Assembly: GCA_035532535.1 (NCBI GenBank)
Contig: DATKQT010000019.1
Span: 1-12,679, forward strand
DNA length: 12,679 nt
Origin: Palsa-739 sp035532535
GTDB taxonomy: Bacteria > Actinomycetota > Thermoleophilia > Gaiellales > Gaiellaceae
Reading direction: 5' to 3'
Numbering within the stretch: the first letter of the stretch is position 1; every line of letters begins with the position of its first letter. The notes below the pieces were generated by a model. It made no database searches. It was not told where the DNA came from and was given only the letters and a program-made list of their open reading frames with translations. Positions 1-6,303 of this stretch are shown one piece after another. The translations under genes were made by a program, and so were the position numbers.

Positions 1-87
1 GCCGTCAACTACCAGTGCTGGGCGGCACGGCGCGCGAGCGCGCACATCGCCGCCGACGGGACAACCGACTTCGACAGAGAGGCCTGA
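1..87 (+). CDS. Class I fumarase-like hydro-lyase, alpha subunit (3' end only)
   Basis: Frame 1 is open from the first base to a TGA at 85-87 and encodes 28 residues, starting AVNYQCWAARRAS and ending DFDREA. An xxCWxxRRAxxxI pattern followed by an acidic tail resembles the C-terminus of iron-sulfur (class I) fumarate hydratase or L(+)-tartrate dehydratase alpha subunits. The stop is one base before the ATG of the beta subunit, the usual order for two-subunit enzymes of this family. In the family, the alpha subunit carries the [4Fe-4S] cluster and works with the beta subunit to add or remove water across a dicarboxylate double bond. The cluster cysteines would lie upstream of the window and cannot be checked. 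The assignment rests on the short tail plus the adjacent beta gene. The substrate is not determined; fumarate/malate is the default. Confidence 0.7.
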   Translation, partial: AVNYQCWAARRASAHIAADGTTDFDREA

Positions 88-88
88 G

Positions 89-676
89 ATGGCAAGCCAC
101 GAAGTCACGTTCCCGATCACCGACCCGCAGGAGATCCTCAAGCTGAAGGCGGGCGACGAGGTGACGGTCCAGGGCCACATCATCGGCATCCGCGACCGCA
201 CCCAGATCCGCATCTTCGACCAGGGCGTCGAGCCGCCGATGGATCTCAAGGGCGCGTTCCTGCTCCACACCGCGCCCGGCGTGCGCAAGCTCGACACCGG
301 CAAGTACGAGAAGGTCTGCATCGGCACGACGACGAGCGCGCGCATGGTGCGCTTCTCCGAGCCACTCGGCGCGCAGTACGGCGTGCGCGCGATCTGCGGC
401 AAGGGCGGCTTCCCCGACGAGGCGATCGCCCCGATGCAGAAGCTCGGGATGGTCTACTTCGCCATCGTCGGCGGCGCCGCCGCGCTCGAGACCACGCAGA
501 TCGAGGAGATCGAGGAAGTCGCGTGGGAGGAGCTCATGCCCGAGTGCCTGTGGAAGTTCCGCGTCAAGGACTTCGGGCCGCTCACCGTCGGCATCGACGC
601 GCACGGCAACTCGCTCTACCACGACGTCCAAACGGCCGCGACGAAGAAGCTGGAGGAGCTCTATGCCCGTTTTTGA
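89..676 (+). CDS. Class I fumarase-like hydro-lyase, beta subunit (divergent)
   Basis: This 195-residue protein has the length and layout of the Fumerase_C (beta) subunit of iron-sulfur fumarases and tartrate dehydratases. Family features include LKAGDEVTVQGHI near residues 15-30 (the swivelling beta/alpha domain), TTTSARM near residue 85, GKGG near 110, a VGGAAAL stretch, and a C-terminal LWKFRVKDF...GNSLY block. The ATG is preceded by AGAGAGG at 76-82, about 6 nt upstream. With the alpha subunit it would reversibly hydrate a C4-type diacid in the cytoplasm. Oddly, the segment usually reading roughly GPTPAxxG...GPTTSxRM is here HTAPGVRKLDTGKYEKVCIG followed by TTTSARM, so the substrate-side loop differs from textbook fumarases. 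Its 3' end overlaps the phosphosulfolactate synthase gene by 14 nt. The family is fairly certain. The substrate is open: fumarate, tartrate, mesaconate, or (my inference) a sulfonate analogue of malate. Confidence 0.82.
   Translation: MASHEVTFPITDPQEILKLKAGDEVTVQGHIIGIRDRTQIRIFDQGVEPPMDLKGAFLLHTAPGVRKLDTGKYEKVCIGTTTSARMVRFSEPLGAQYGVRAICGKGGFPDEAIAPMQKLGMVYFAIVGGAAALETTQIEEIEEVAWEELMPECLWKFRVKDFGPLTVGIDAHGNSLYHDVQTAATKKLEELYARF
652..658 (+). promoter_or_regulatory. Ribosome binding site for the phosphosulfolactate synthase gene
   Basis: GGAGGAG lies inside the end of the fumarase-like beta gene, 4 nt before the ATG at 663. It is a strong Shine-Dalgarno match. It fixes the start and shows that the 14-nt gene overlap is real rather than a start-site artefact. 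Confidence 0.75.
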
Positions 677-1418
677 TCTTGGCCTCACGCGCGACGGCGG
701 CCTGACGCACGTGCTCGACAAGGGCCTCGGCCCGCGCGGGTGGGAAGACGTGCTCGAGGTCTCCGGCGACCACATCGACATCGTCAAGCTCGGCTGGGGC
801 ACCGCGTACGTCACGCAGAACCTCCGCCGCAAGCTCGACGTCCTGCGCGGCAAGCCCGTCGTCATCGGCGGCACGTTCTTCGAGGTCTGCTTCGTCCGCG
901 ACAAGCTGGACGAGTACAAGCAGTGGCTCCATGGCCTCGGCATCTCGCACGTCGAGATCTCCGACGGCACCGTCGACATCCCGCGCGACCGCAAGCTCGA
1001 ATTGATCCAGTCCTTCGCGAAGGACTTCACCGTCCTCTCCGAGGTCGGCTCGAAGGACTCGGAGGTCGTGTTCGCGCCGTACCAGTGGGTCGAGTGGATC
1101 AAGGAAGAGAAGGACGCCGGCGCGTGGAAGGTGATCACGGAGGCGCGCGAGGGCGGGACGGCCGGCATCTTCCGCAAGGACGGCGACATGCGCACCGGCC
1201 TCATCGACGAGATCGCGCACGAGATCGACTTCCACGACCTCGTCTGGGAGGCGCCGACGAAGGCGTCGCAGGCGTGGTTCATCCGCCACTTCGGCCCGAG
1301 CGTCAACCTCGGGAACATCCCGCCGGAGGAAGTCATCCCGCTCGAGACGCTTCGCCTCGGGCTGCGCGGCGACACGCTCAAGGAGGTGCTCGGTGTCGAG
1401 CCTGCTCCAGCTTCCTGA
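663..1418 (+). CDS. comA: Phosphosulfolactate synthase (ComA family)
   Basis: The 251-residue length matches archaeal ComA. Family blocks are visible in order: DIVKLGWGT (residues 39-47), VVIGGTFFEV (66-75), HVEISDGT (96-103) and SEVGSKD (126-132), the conserved lysine/glycine-rich motifs of this (beta/alpha)8 enzyme. Characterised members add sulfite to phosphoenolpyruvate to give (R)-2-phospho-3-sulfolactate, the first step of coenzyme M synthesis in methanogens and of bacterial CoM or sulfolactate synthesis; YitD of Bacillus is a homologue. Distant relatives include plant heat-stress proteins (HSA32) with no proven synthase activity, so chemistry is inferred. The ATG at 663 has a strong ribosome binding site. 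The gene overlaps the fumarase-like gene upstream by 14 nt and cysH downstream by 26 nt, placing a sulfite-consuming enzyme directly before the sulfite-producing APS reductase. No ComB phosphatase or ComC/ComDE homologue is visible. Confidence 0.88.
   Translation: MPVFDLGLTRDGGLTHVLDKGLGPRGWEDVLEVSGDHIDIVKLGWGTAYVTQNLRRKLDVLRGKPVVIGGTFFEVCFVRDKLDEYKQWLHGLGISHVEISDGTVDIPRDRKLELIQSFAKDFTVLSEVGSKDSEVVFAPYQWVEWIKEEKDAGAWKVITEAREGGTAGIFRKDGDMRTGLIDEIAHEIDFHDLVWEAPTKASQAWFIRHFGPSVNLGNIPPEEVIPLETLRLGLRGDTLKEVLGVEPAPAS
1380..1386 (+). promoter_or_regulatory. Ribosome binding site for cysH
   Basis: AAGGAGG, an almost perfect anti-16S match, lies within the end of comA and 6 nt before GTG 1393. It supports the GTG start and the 26-nt overlap with comA. 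It is the best Shine-Dalgarno sequence seen at any junction of the operon. Confidence 0.8.
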
Positions 1419-2067
1419 CGTCGAGGCGATGACGGCGGAGGACTGTCTCCTCTGGGCGTACGACCGCTTCGGCTCCAAGCTCTGCCTCACGTGCTCGTGG
1501 CAGAAGCAGTCGTCCGTGCTCGTGCACATGGTGAGCGAGCTCGGCATCGACATCTCCGTCATCGAGCTCGACACCGCGCTCTTCTTCCGCGAGACGTACG
1601 AGACGCGCGAACGGCTCATCGAGCGCTACGGGCTCGAGCTCATCCGGCCCGAGGTCATCTCCGTCGCCGAGCAGCACAAGCAGGAGGGGCCGAACCTGTG
1701 GGAGTCGAACCCCGATCGCTGCTGCCACGTGCGCAAGGTGGAACCGCTCGAGCGCGCGCTGAAGGACTACGACGCGTGGATCTCCGGCATCCGCCGCGAG
1801 CAGAGCCTCACGCGCAAGGACGCGCAGCGCGTCGAGTTCAGCGCGCGGTACGACGTGTGGAAGATCCAGCCGCTCGTCGACTGGGACGCGAAGCGCGTCG
1901 ACGCGTACATCCACGTGAACGAGATCCCGTACAACCCGCTGCACGACGCGGGCTATCCGTCCATCGGCTGCATCCCGTGCACGCGGCCGGTGAGCCGGGA
2001 CGAGGACGAGCGCGCGGGACGCTGGGCCGACTCGGACAAGATCGAGTGCGGGATTCACACGAAGTGA
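1393..2067 (+). CDS. cysH: Adenylylsulfate (APS) reductase, iron-sulfur CysH type
   Basis: This 224-residue protein of the PAPS/APS reductase family reduces APS, or PAPS in some relatives, to sulfite in the cytoplasm using thioredoxin-type reductant. A Cys-Cys pair (C110-C111, in CCHVRKVEPL) and a CxxC pair (C193/C196, in GCIPCTRPV) form the four-cysteine [4Fe-4S] signature of APS-using bacterial enzymes, absent from E. coli-type PAPS reductases. The C-terminal ECGIH (C219) is the redox-active cysteine motif, usually ECGLH. ELDTALFFRETY matches the LDTG-type substrate block. The GTG start is chosen on the AAGGAGG site just upstream. The stop overlaps the next start as GTGA. The neighbours fit sulfate activation and reduction. 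The B. subtilis enzyme of this class accepts both APS and PAPS, so strict APS specificity is not certain. Confidence 0.93.
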   Translation: MSSLLQLPDVEAMTAEDCLLWAYDRFGSKLCLTCSWQKQSSVLVHMVSELGIDISVIELDTALFFRETYETRERLIERYGLELIRPEVISVAEQHKQEGPNLWESNPDRCCHVRKVEPLERALKDYDAWISGIRREQSLTRKDAQRVEFSARYDVWKIQPLVDWDAKRVDAYIHVNEIPYNPLHDAGYPSIGCIPCTRPVSRDEDERAGRWADSDKIECGIHTK

Positions 2068-2609
2068 TCGGATTCACGCTCTGGTTCACCGGCCTCTCCG
2101 GGTCGGGCAAGACGACGATCGCGGATCTCGTCGCGCCCGAGCTGGAGCGGCGGGGCCTGCTCGTGGAGCGCCTCGACGGCGACGTCGTGCGCACGCACCT
2201 CTCCCAGGGGCTCAGCTTCTCGAAGGAGGACCGCGACGCGAACGTCGAGCGGATCGGCTGGGTTGCCTCGCGGCTGACACGGCACGGCGCGGCCGTCGTC
2301 GTCTCCGCCATCTCGCCGTACGCTGAGGCGCGCCGGAAGGCGCGCGCGCTCGTCGAGGACGCCCGCGGCGTGTTCATCGAGATCCACGTCGCGACGCCGG
2401 TGGAGGAGTGCGAGCGGCGTGACGTGAAGGGCCTGTACGCGAAGGCGCGCGCGGGCGAGATCCCGGAGTTCACCGGGATCAGCGACCCGTACGAGGAGCC
2501 GGCGGCGCCGGAGCTGCGCATCGACACGACGGCGCTCTCACCGCAGGAGTCGGCGCAGCTCGTGATCGCGAAGCTCGAGGAGCTCGGCTGCCTCGGAGTG
2601 CCTGCGTGA
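2064..2609 (+). CDS. cysC: Adenylylsulfate (APS) kinase, stand-alone
   Basis: Starting at GTG 2064 (GTGA overlap with cysH), this is a 181-residue single-domain APS kinase that phosphorylates APS to PAPS with ATP. Visible motifs are the P-loop GLSGSGKTT (residues 10-18), LDGDVVR (37-43), FSKEDRDANVERIG, SAISPYAEAR, and KGLYAKARAGEIPEFTGISD, with the APS-stacking phenylalanine of the FTG motif present (F136). An in-frame open stretch continues upstream but would only extend into cysH on a shifted frame, so the short start is right. It precedes cysD with another GTGA overlap. A second APS kinase domain is fused to CysN two genes later, so this operon encodes two. All key motifs look intact, so it is probably active. 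The need for PAPS beside an APS reductase is discussed under findings. Confidence 0.93.
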   Translation: MIGFTLWFTGLSGSGKTTIADLVAPELERRGLLVERLDGDVVRTHLSQGLSFSKEDRDANVERIGWVASRLTRHGAAVVVSAISPYAEARRKARALVEDARGVFIEIHVATPVEECERRDVKGLYAKARAGEIPEFTGISDPYEEPAAPELRIDTTALSPQESAQLVIAKLEELGCLGVPA

Positions 2610-3517
2610 TCGACCGCGTGAAGCTCACGCACCTGCAGCGCCTCGAGACCGAGGCGATCGACGTGATGCGCGAGGTCGTCGCCGAGGCCGAGAGCCCGGT
2701 GATGCTGTACTCGATCGGCAAGGACAGCTCGGTGATGCTGCACCTCGCGCGCAAGGCCTTCCATCCCGCGCCGCCGCCGTTCCCGTTCCTGCATGTCGAT
2801 ACGACGTGGAAGTTTCAGGACATGTACCGCTTCCGCGAGCGGATGGCGGCCGAGCACGGCTTCGACCTGCTCGTGCACGTGAACGAGGACGGCCTCGCAC
2901 GCGGCATCAACCCGTTCGACAGCGGGTCGGTCGTCCACACCGACGTGATGAAGACCGAGGGCCTGAAGCAGGCGCTGGACAAGTACGGCTTCGACGCCGC
3001 GTTCGGCGGCGCGCGCCGCGACGAGGAGCGCTCGCGCGCGAAGGAGCGCATCTTCTCGTTCCGCTCGGCGCAGCACCGGTGGGACCCGAAGAACCAGCGG
3101 CCCGAGCTGTGGCGCCTGTACAACGCGCGCCACCGGCGCGGCGAGTCGATGCGCGTCTTCCCGCTCTCCAACTGGACGGAGCTCGACGTCTGGCTCTACA
3201 TCTATCTGGAGAGTATTCCGATCGTTCCGCTCTACTTTGCGGTCGAACGGCCGGTTGTCATGCGGGACGGGACGTTGATCATGGTCGACGACGAGCGCAT
3301 GCCGCTCGAGGCGGGCGAGGTGCCGGAGCTGAAGCAGGTTCGCTTCCGCACGCTCGGCTGCTACCCGCTCACGGGCGCGATCGAGAGCAGCGCGGCGACG
3401 CTGCCCGAGATCATCCAGGAGATGTTGCTCGCGAAGACGTCCGAGCGGCAGGGGCGCGTCATCGACCACGACGCGAGTGCATCGATGGAGAAGAAGAAGG
3501 TCGAGGGGTACTTCTAG
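2606..3517 (+). CDS. cysD: Sulfate adenylyltransferase subunit 2 (CysD)
   Basis: This 303-residue CysD is the catalytic PP-loop subunit of heterodimeric ATP sulfurylase, which makes APS and pyrophosphate from ATP and sulfate. Its GTP-hydrolysing partner is CysN, encoded next. Signature blocks are YSIGKDSSVMLHLARKAF (PP-loop, near residues 35-52), GGARRDEERSRAKERIFSFR, WDPKNQRPELW, RVFPLSNWTELDVW and RTLGCYPLTGA, with the usual C-terminal KKKVEGYF. The GTG at 2606 shares GTGA with the cysC stop, with GGAG at 2595-2598 as a plausible ribosome site. The TAG stop overlaps the next GTG by one base. Length and motifs are standard for the family; nothing looks broken. Confidence 0.96.
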   Translation: MIDRVKLTHLQRLETEAIDVMREVVAEAESPVMLYSIGKDSSVMLHLARKAFHPAPPPFPFLHVDTTWKFQDMYRFRERMAAEHGFDLLVHVNEDGLARGINPFDSGSVVHTDVMKTEGLKQALDKYGFDAAFGGARRDEERSRAKERIFSFRSAQHRWDPKNQRPELWRLYNARHRRGESMRVFPLSNWTELDVWLYIYLESIPIVPLYFAVERPVVMRDGTLIMVDDERMPLEAGEVPELKQVRFRTLGCYPLTGAIESSAATLPEIIQEMLLAKTSERQGRVIDHDASASMEKKKVEGYF

Positions 3518-5412
3518 TGGTCTCGGACCTCATCTCCGAGGACATTCTCGCCTACCTCGACCAGCACGAGCACAAGAGCCTCCTGCGATTCATCACGTGC
3601 GGCAGCGTCGACGACGGCAAGAGCACGCTCATCGGCCGGTTGCTGTACGAGTCGCAGCTCCTGTTCGAGGACCAGCTCGCTGCCTTGGAAGTCGACTCGC
3701 GGCGCGTCGGCACGCAAGGCGACGAGCTCGACTTCGCGCTGCTTTTGGACGGCCTCGCCGCGGAGCGCGAGCAGGGCATCACCATCGACGTCGCGTACCG
3801 CTTCTTCTCGACCGACAGGCGCAAGTACATCGTCGCCGACACACCCGGTCACGAGCAGTACACGCGCAACATGGTCACCGGCGCGTCCACCGCCGATTGC
3901 GCGTTGATCCTCGTCGACGCACGCAAGGGTGTGCTGACGCAGACGCGGCGGCACAGCTATCTCGTCTGGCTGCTCGGCATCCGCCACGTCGCGGTCGCGG
4001 TGAACAAGATGGATCTCGTCGACTTCTCGGAGGAGCGCTTCGCGGAGATCGCGACCGAGTACGGCGAGTTTGCGGCGCAGCTCGGCCTCGAGGACGTGAC
4101 GCTCATCCCCATGTCCGCGCTCCGCGGCGACAACATCGTCGACCCCTCCGGCTCGATGCCGTGGTACGGCGGCCCGACGCTCATGCAGTACCTGGAGGCG
4201 GTCGAGGTCGACCAGGAGCGCATGCAGGACGCGCCCTTCCGGCTCCCCGTGCAGTGGGTGAACCGGCCGAGCTCCGACTTCCGCGGCTTCACCGGCACGG
4301 TCGCCGGCGGCTCGGTCGCGCCCGGCGACCGCGTCGTCGTCCTGCCGCGCGGGCAGGAGACGACCGTCGACCGGGTCGTCACCTTCGACGGCGACCTCGA
4401 GCGCGCGGTCGCGGGCCAGGCGGTCACGCTCACGCTCGCGGACGAGGTCGACGTCAGCCGCGGCGACGTCATCGCTCCCTTGGAGGCGCCCGCACAGGTC
4501 GGCGACCAGTTCGAGGCGACGGTCGTGTGGATGGCGGACGAGCCGCTCCTACGCGGGCGCACCTACCTCATGCGTGTCGGGACGAAGACGGTCGCGGCCA
4601 CGGTCGCGCCGATCAAGTACAAGCTCGACGTCGACACGCTCGACCGCATCGCCGCCAATCAGCTCGAGCTGAACGGCATCGGCGTCGTCGACGTCGAGCT
4701 GAGCGAGCCGATCGCATTCGACCCGTATCTCGAGAACCGCGACACGGGCGGCTTCATCCTCATCGACCGGATCACGAACGCAACCGTCGGCGCCGGGCTG
4801 CTGCAGTTCGCGCTGCGCCGCTCGCACAACGTTCCCTGGCAGTCGGTCGAAGTCGACCGCGCGGCCCGGGCGGCGGCAAAGGGACAGCAGCCGTTCGTCG
4901 TCTGGCTCACCGGTCTCCCCGGCGCGGGCAAGTCCTCGATCGCGAACGCGGTCGAGCGGCGCCTGCACGCGCTCGGCCGGCACACGTTCATGCTCGACGG
5001 CGACAACCTCCGTCATGGCCTCTCCAAAGATCTCGGCTTCAGCGACGCCGACCGCGCGGAGAACAACCGCCGCGCCGCCGAGGTGACGAAGATGCTCACC
5101 GACGCGGGGCTGATCGTCATCGCCGCGCTCGTCTCCCCGTTCAGTGCCGACCGCGCGACGACGCGCGCGCAGTTCGGTGAGGACGAGTTCCTCGAGGTCT
5201 TCGTCGACGTCCCGCCCGGAGTGGCCGCGGAGCGCGACACGAAGGGCCTGTACGCGAAGGCGCGCGAGGGTGGCCTCGCGAACCTCACCGGCATGGGCTC
5301 GACGTACGAGCCGCCGGAGAGCCCCGAGGTGCACCTGGAGATGGCATCGCTCGGGATCGAGGAGGCGGCCGATCGCATCGTCGCCGCACTCGAGGAACGC
5401 CGGCTCCTGTGA
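3517..5412 (+). CDS. cysNC: Bifunctional sulfate adenylyltransferase subunit 1 / APS kinase (CysNC)
   Basis: This 631-residue fusion has the arrangement of mycobacterial CysNC. Residues 1 to about 440 form the CysN part: an EF-Tu-like GTPase with P-loop GSVDDGKST (29-37), EREQGITIDVAYRFF, DTPGH (108-112) and NKMD (163-166), then the beta-barrel domains. From about residue 455 there is an APS kinase domain with P-loop GLPGAGKSS (466-474), DGDNLR (494-499), FSDADRAENNRR and KGLYAKAREGG. CysN couples GTP hydrolysis to APS synthesis by CysD; the fused kinase would channel APS to PAPS. The start is GTG 3517, sharing one base with the cysD TAG; GAGGGG at 3503-3508 is a plausible ribosome site. Oddly, the kinase motif normally NFTG or EFTG reads NLTG, so L590 replaces an aromatic residue that stacks on the APS adenine in characterised kinases. 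The domain may be weakened or specialised. Confidence 0.95.
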   Translation: MVSDLISEDILAYLDQHEHKSLLRFITCGSVDDGKSTLIGRLLYESQLLFEDQLAALEVDSRRVGTQGDELDFALLLDGLAAEREQGITIDVAYRFFSTDRRKYIVADTPGHEQYTRNMVTGASTADCALILVDARKGVLTQTRRHSYLVWLLGIRHVAVAVNKMDLVDFSEERFAEIATEYGEFAAQLGLEDVTLIPMSALRGDNIVDPSGSMPWYGGPTLMQYLEAVEVDQERMQDAPFRLPVQWVNRPSSDFRGFTGTVAGGSVAPGDRVVVLPRGQETTVDRVVTFDGDLERAVAGQAVTLTLADEVDVSRGDVIAPLEAPAQVGDQFEATVVWMADEPLLRGRTYLMRVGTKTVAATVAPIKYKLDVDTLDRIAANQLELNGIGVVDVELSEPIAFDPYLENRDTGGFILIDRITNATVGAGLLQFALRRSHNVPWQSVEVDRAARAAAKGQQPFVVWLTGLPGAGKSSIANAVERRLHALGRHTFMLDGDNLRHGLSKDLGFSDADRAENNRRAAEVTKMLTDAGLIVIAALVSPFSADRATTRAQFGEDEFLEVFVDVPPGVAAERDTKGLYAKAREGGLANLTGMGSTYEPPESPEVHLEMASLGIEEAADRIVAALEERRLL

Positions 5413-6296
5413 CCTGGCAGTACATCGTGGCCGGAGTCGCGGTCGGCGTGCTCGTCGGCATGACGGGGATGGGCGCAGGCTCGCTCATGACGCCGATCCT
5501 CGTCTTCGTCTTCGGCTTCAACCCCGCGACGGCGATCGGGACGGACATCCTGCACGGCGCGATCTTCAAGTCGGTCGGCGGTCTGCGGCACCACCGCCTC
5601 GGAACGACGTCCGCGAAGCTCTCCGGCTGGATGTTCGTCGGTAGCGCGCCCGCATCGCTTCTCGGCGTCGCGACGTCGAGCTGGCTGAAGCACAACTACG
5701 GGGGCGGTGTCCAATCGACAGAGGGCTACGTCCTCGGCGGCGCGCTGCTCCTCGGCGGGCTCGGCATGCTGCTCAAGAGCGTCATGCGCGCGCGTGACGT
5801 CGGCGACGCCGTCTTCGTCCTGCGTCGGCGCGACAAGATCGCCGCCGTGCTGATCGGCCTCGTGGGCGGCTACATCGTCGGCCTCACGTCCGTCGGAAGC
5901 GGCGTCTTCTTCGGGCTGACGATGCTCATCGTCTTCCCGCTGCGCGCGCACAAGGTCGTCGGCACCGACATCCTCCATGCTGCCGGGCTGCTCTGGGTGG
6001 CCGGCATCGGCCACGTCATCGCCGGCAATGTCGACATGCACGCCGTCGCATGGCTGCTCATCGGCTCCATCCCAGGTGTCCTCGTCGGGAGCCAGTACAT
6101 GGTCCGCGTCGCTGACCGGATGCTCCGGATCATGCTCTCGGTCGTGCTTTTCGCCTCGGGCATGAAGCTCGTCGACCCGAACGGCCACAGCTGGATCGCC
6201 GCCTCCGCGGGCTACCTCGTCGCCACCACCGTGATCGTCCTCGCCGTCCGCATGCGCGAAGGCGCGCGGGTCGCAGCCGCCGCACCTTTAGACTGA
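5409..6296 (+). CDS. TauE/SafE (TSUP) family membrane transporter
   Basis: This 295-residue integral membrane protein has about eight hydrophobic segments. The family's internal duplication is visible: VGMTGMGAGSLMTPIL...GTDILHGA in the N-terminal half and VGLTSVGSGVFFGLTM...GTDILHAA in the C-terminal half. TSUP proteins move small sulfur-containing or carboxylate anions across the inner membrane. Members include sulfoacetate and sulfite exporters (TauE, SafE) and a sulfate permease-like protein (CysZ of Corynebacterium glutamicum) that also sits beside cysHDN. The GTG start overlaps the cysNC stop (GTGA), so it is the last gene of the sulfur operon. Two readings fit: sulfate import feeding CysD, or export of sulfite or a sulfonate made with ComA. 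Sequence alone does not decide direction or substrate. No other sulfate transporter lies in the window. Confidence 0.88.
   Translation: MTWQYIVAGVAVGVLVGMTGMGAGSLMTPILVFVFGFNPATAIGTDILHGAIFKSVGGLRHHRLGTTSAKLSGWMFVGSAPASLLGVATSSWLKHNYGGGVQSTEGYVLGGALLLGGLGMLLKSVMRARDVGDAVFVLRRRDKIAAVLIGLVGGYIVGLTSVGSGVFFGLTMLIVFPLRAHKVVGTDILHAAGLLWVAGIGHVIAGNVDMHAVAWLLIGSIPGVLVGSQYMVRVADRMLRIMLSVVLFASGMKLVDPNGHSWIAASAGYLVATTVIVLAVRMREGARVAAAAPLD
6289..6294 (+). promoter_or_regulatory. Possible -10 element for a leaderless transcript
   Basis: TAGACT fits the TANNNT form of actinobacterial -10 hexamers and ends 9 nt before the TTG start at 6304, which has no Shine-Dalgarno sequence. This would suit a leaderless mRNA starting at or near the TTG. 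No convincing -35 is seen, and the element overlaps the end of the transporter gene. Confidence 0.25.
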
Positions 6297-6303
6297 CCCC
6301 GCT

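Noticed and set aside
5..1619. Long minus-strand open frames opposite the fumarase-like and comA genes.
   Set aside because: They are Arg/Ser/Ala-rich shadow frames typical of GC-rich DNA. The plus strand carries recognisable proteins with ribosome sites across the same bases.
1491..2063. In-frame upstream extension of cysC by 191 codons.
   Set aside because: The extension is an Arg/Ala/His-rich shadow of cysH. The APS kinase domain begins directly at the GTGA-coupled start at 2064.
3200..3290. Slightly less GC-rich patch within cysD.
   Set aside because: The encoded protein is continuous with conserved CysD sequence, so there is no sign of insertion or transfer.
1838..3469. 543-codon minus-strand open frame opposite cysH, cysC and cysD.
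   Set aside because: No recognisable motifs, low-complexity composition, and fully covered by three well-conserved plus-strand genes.
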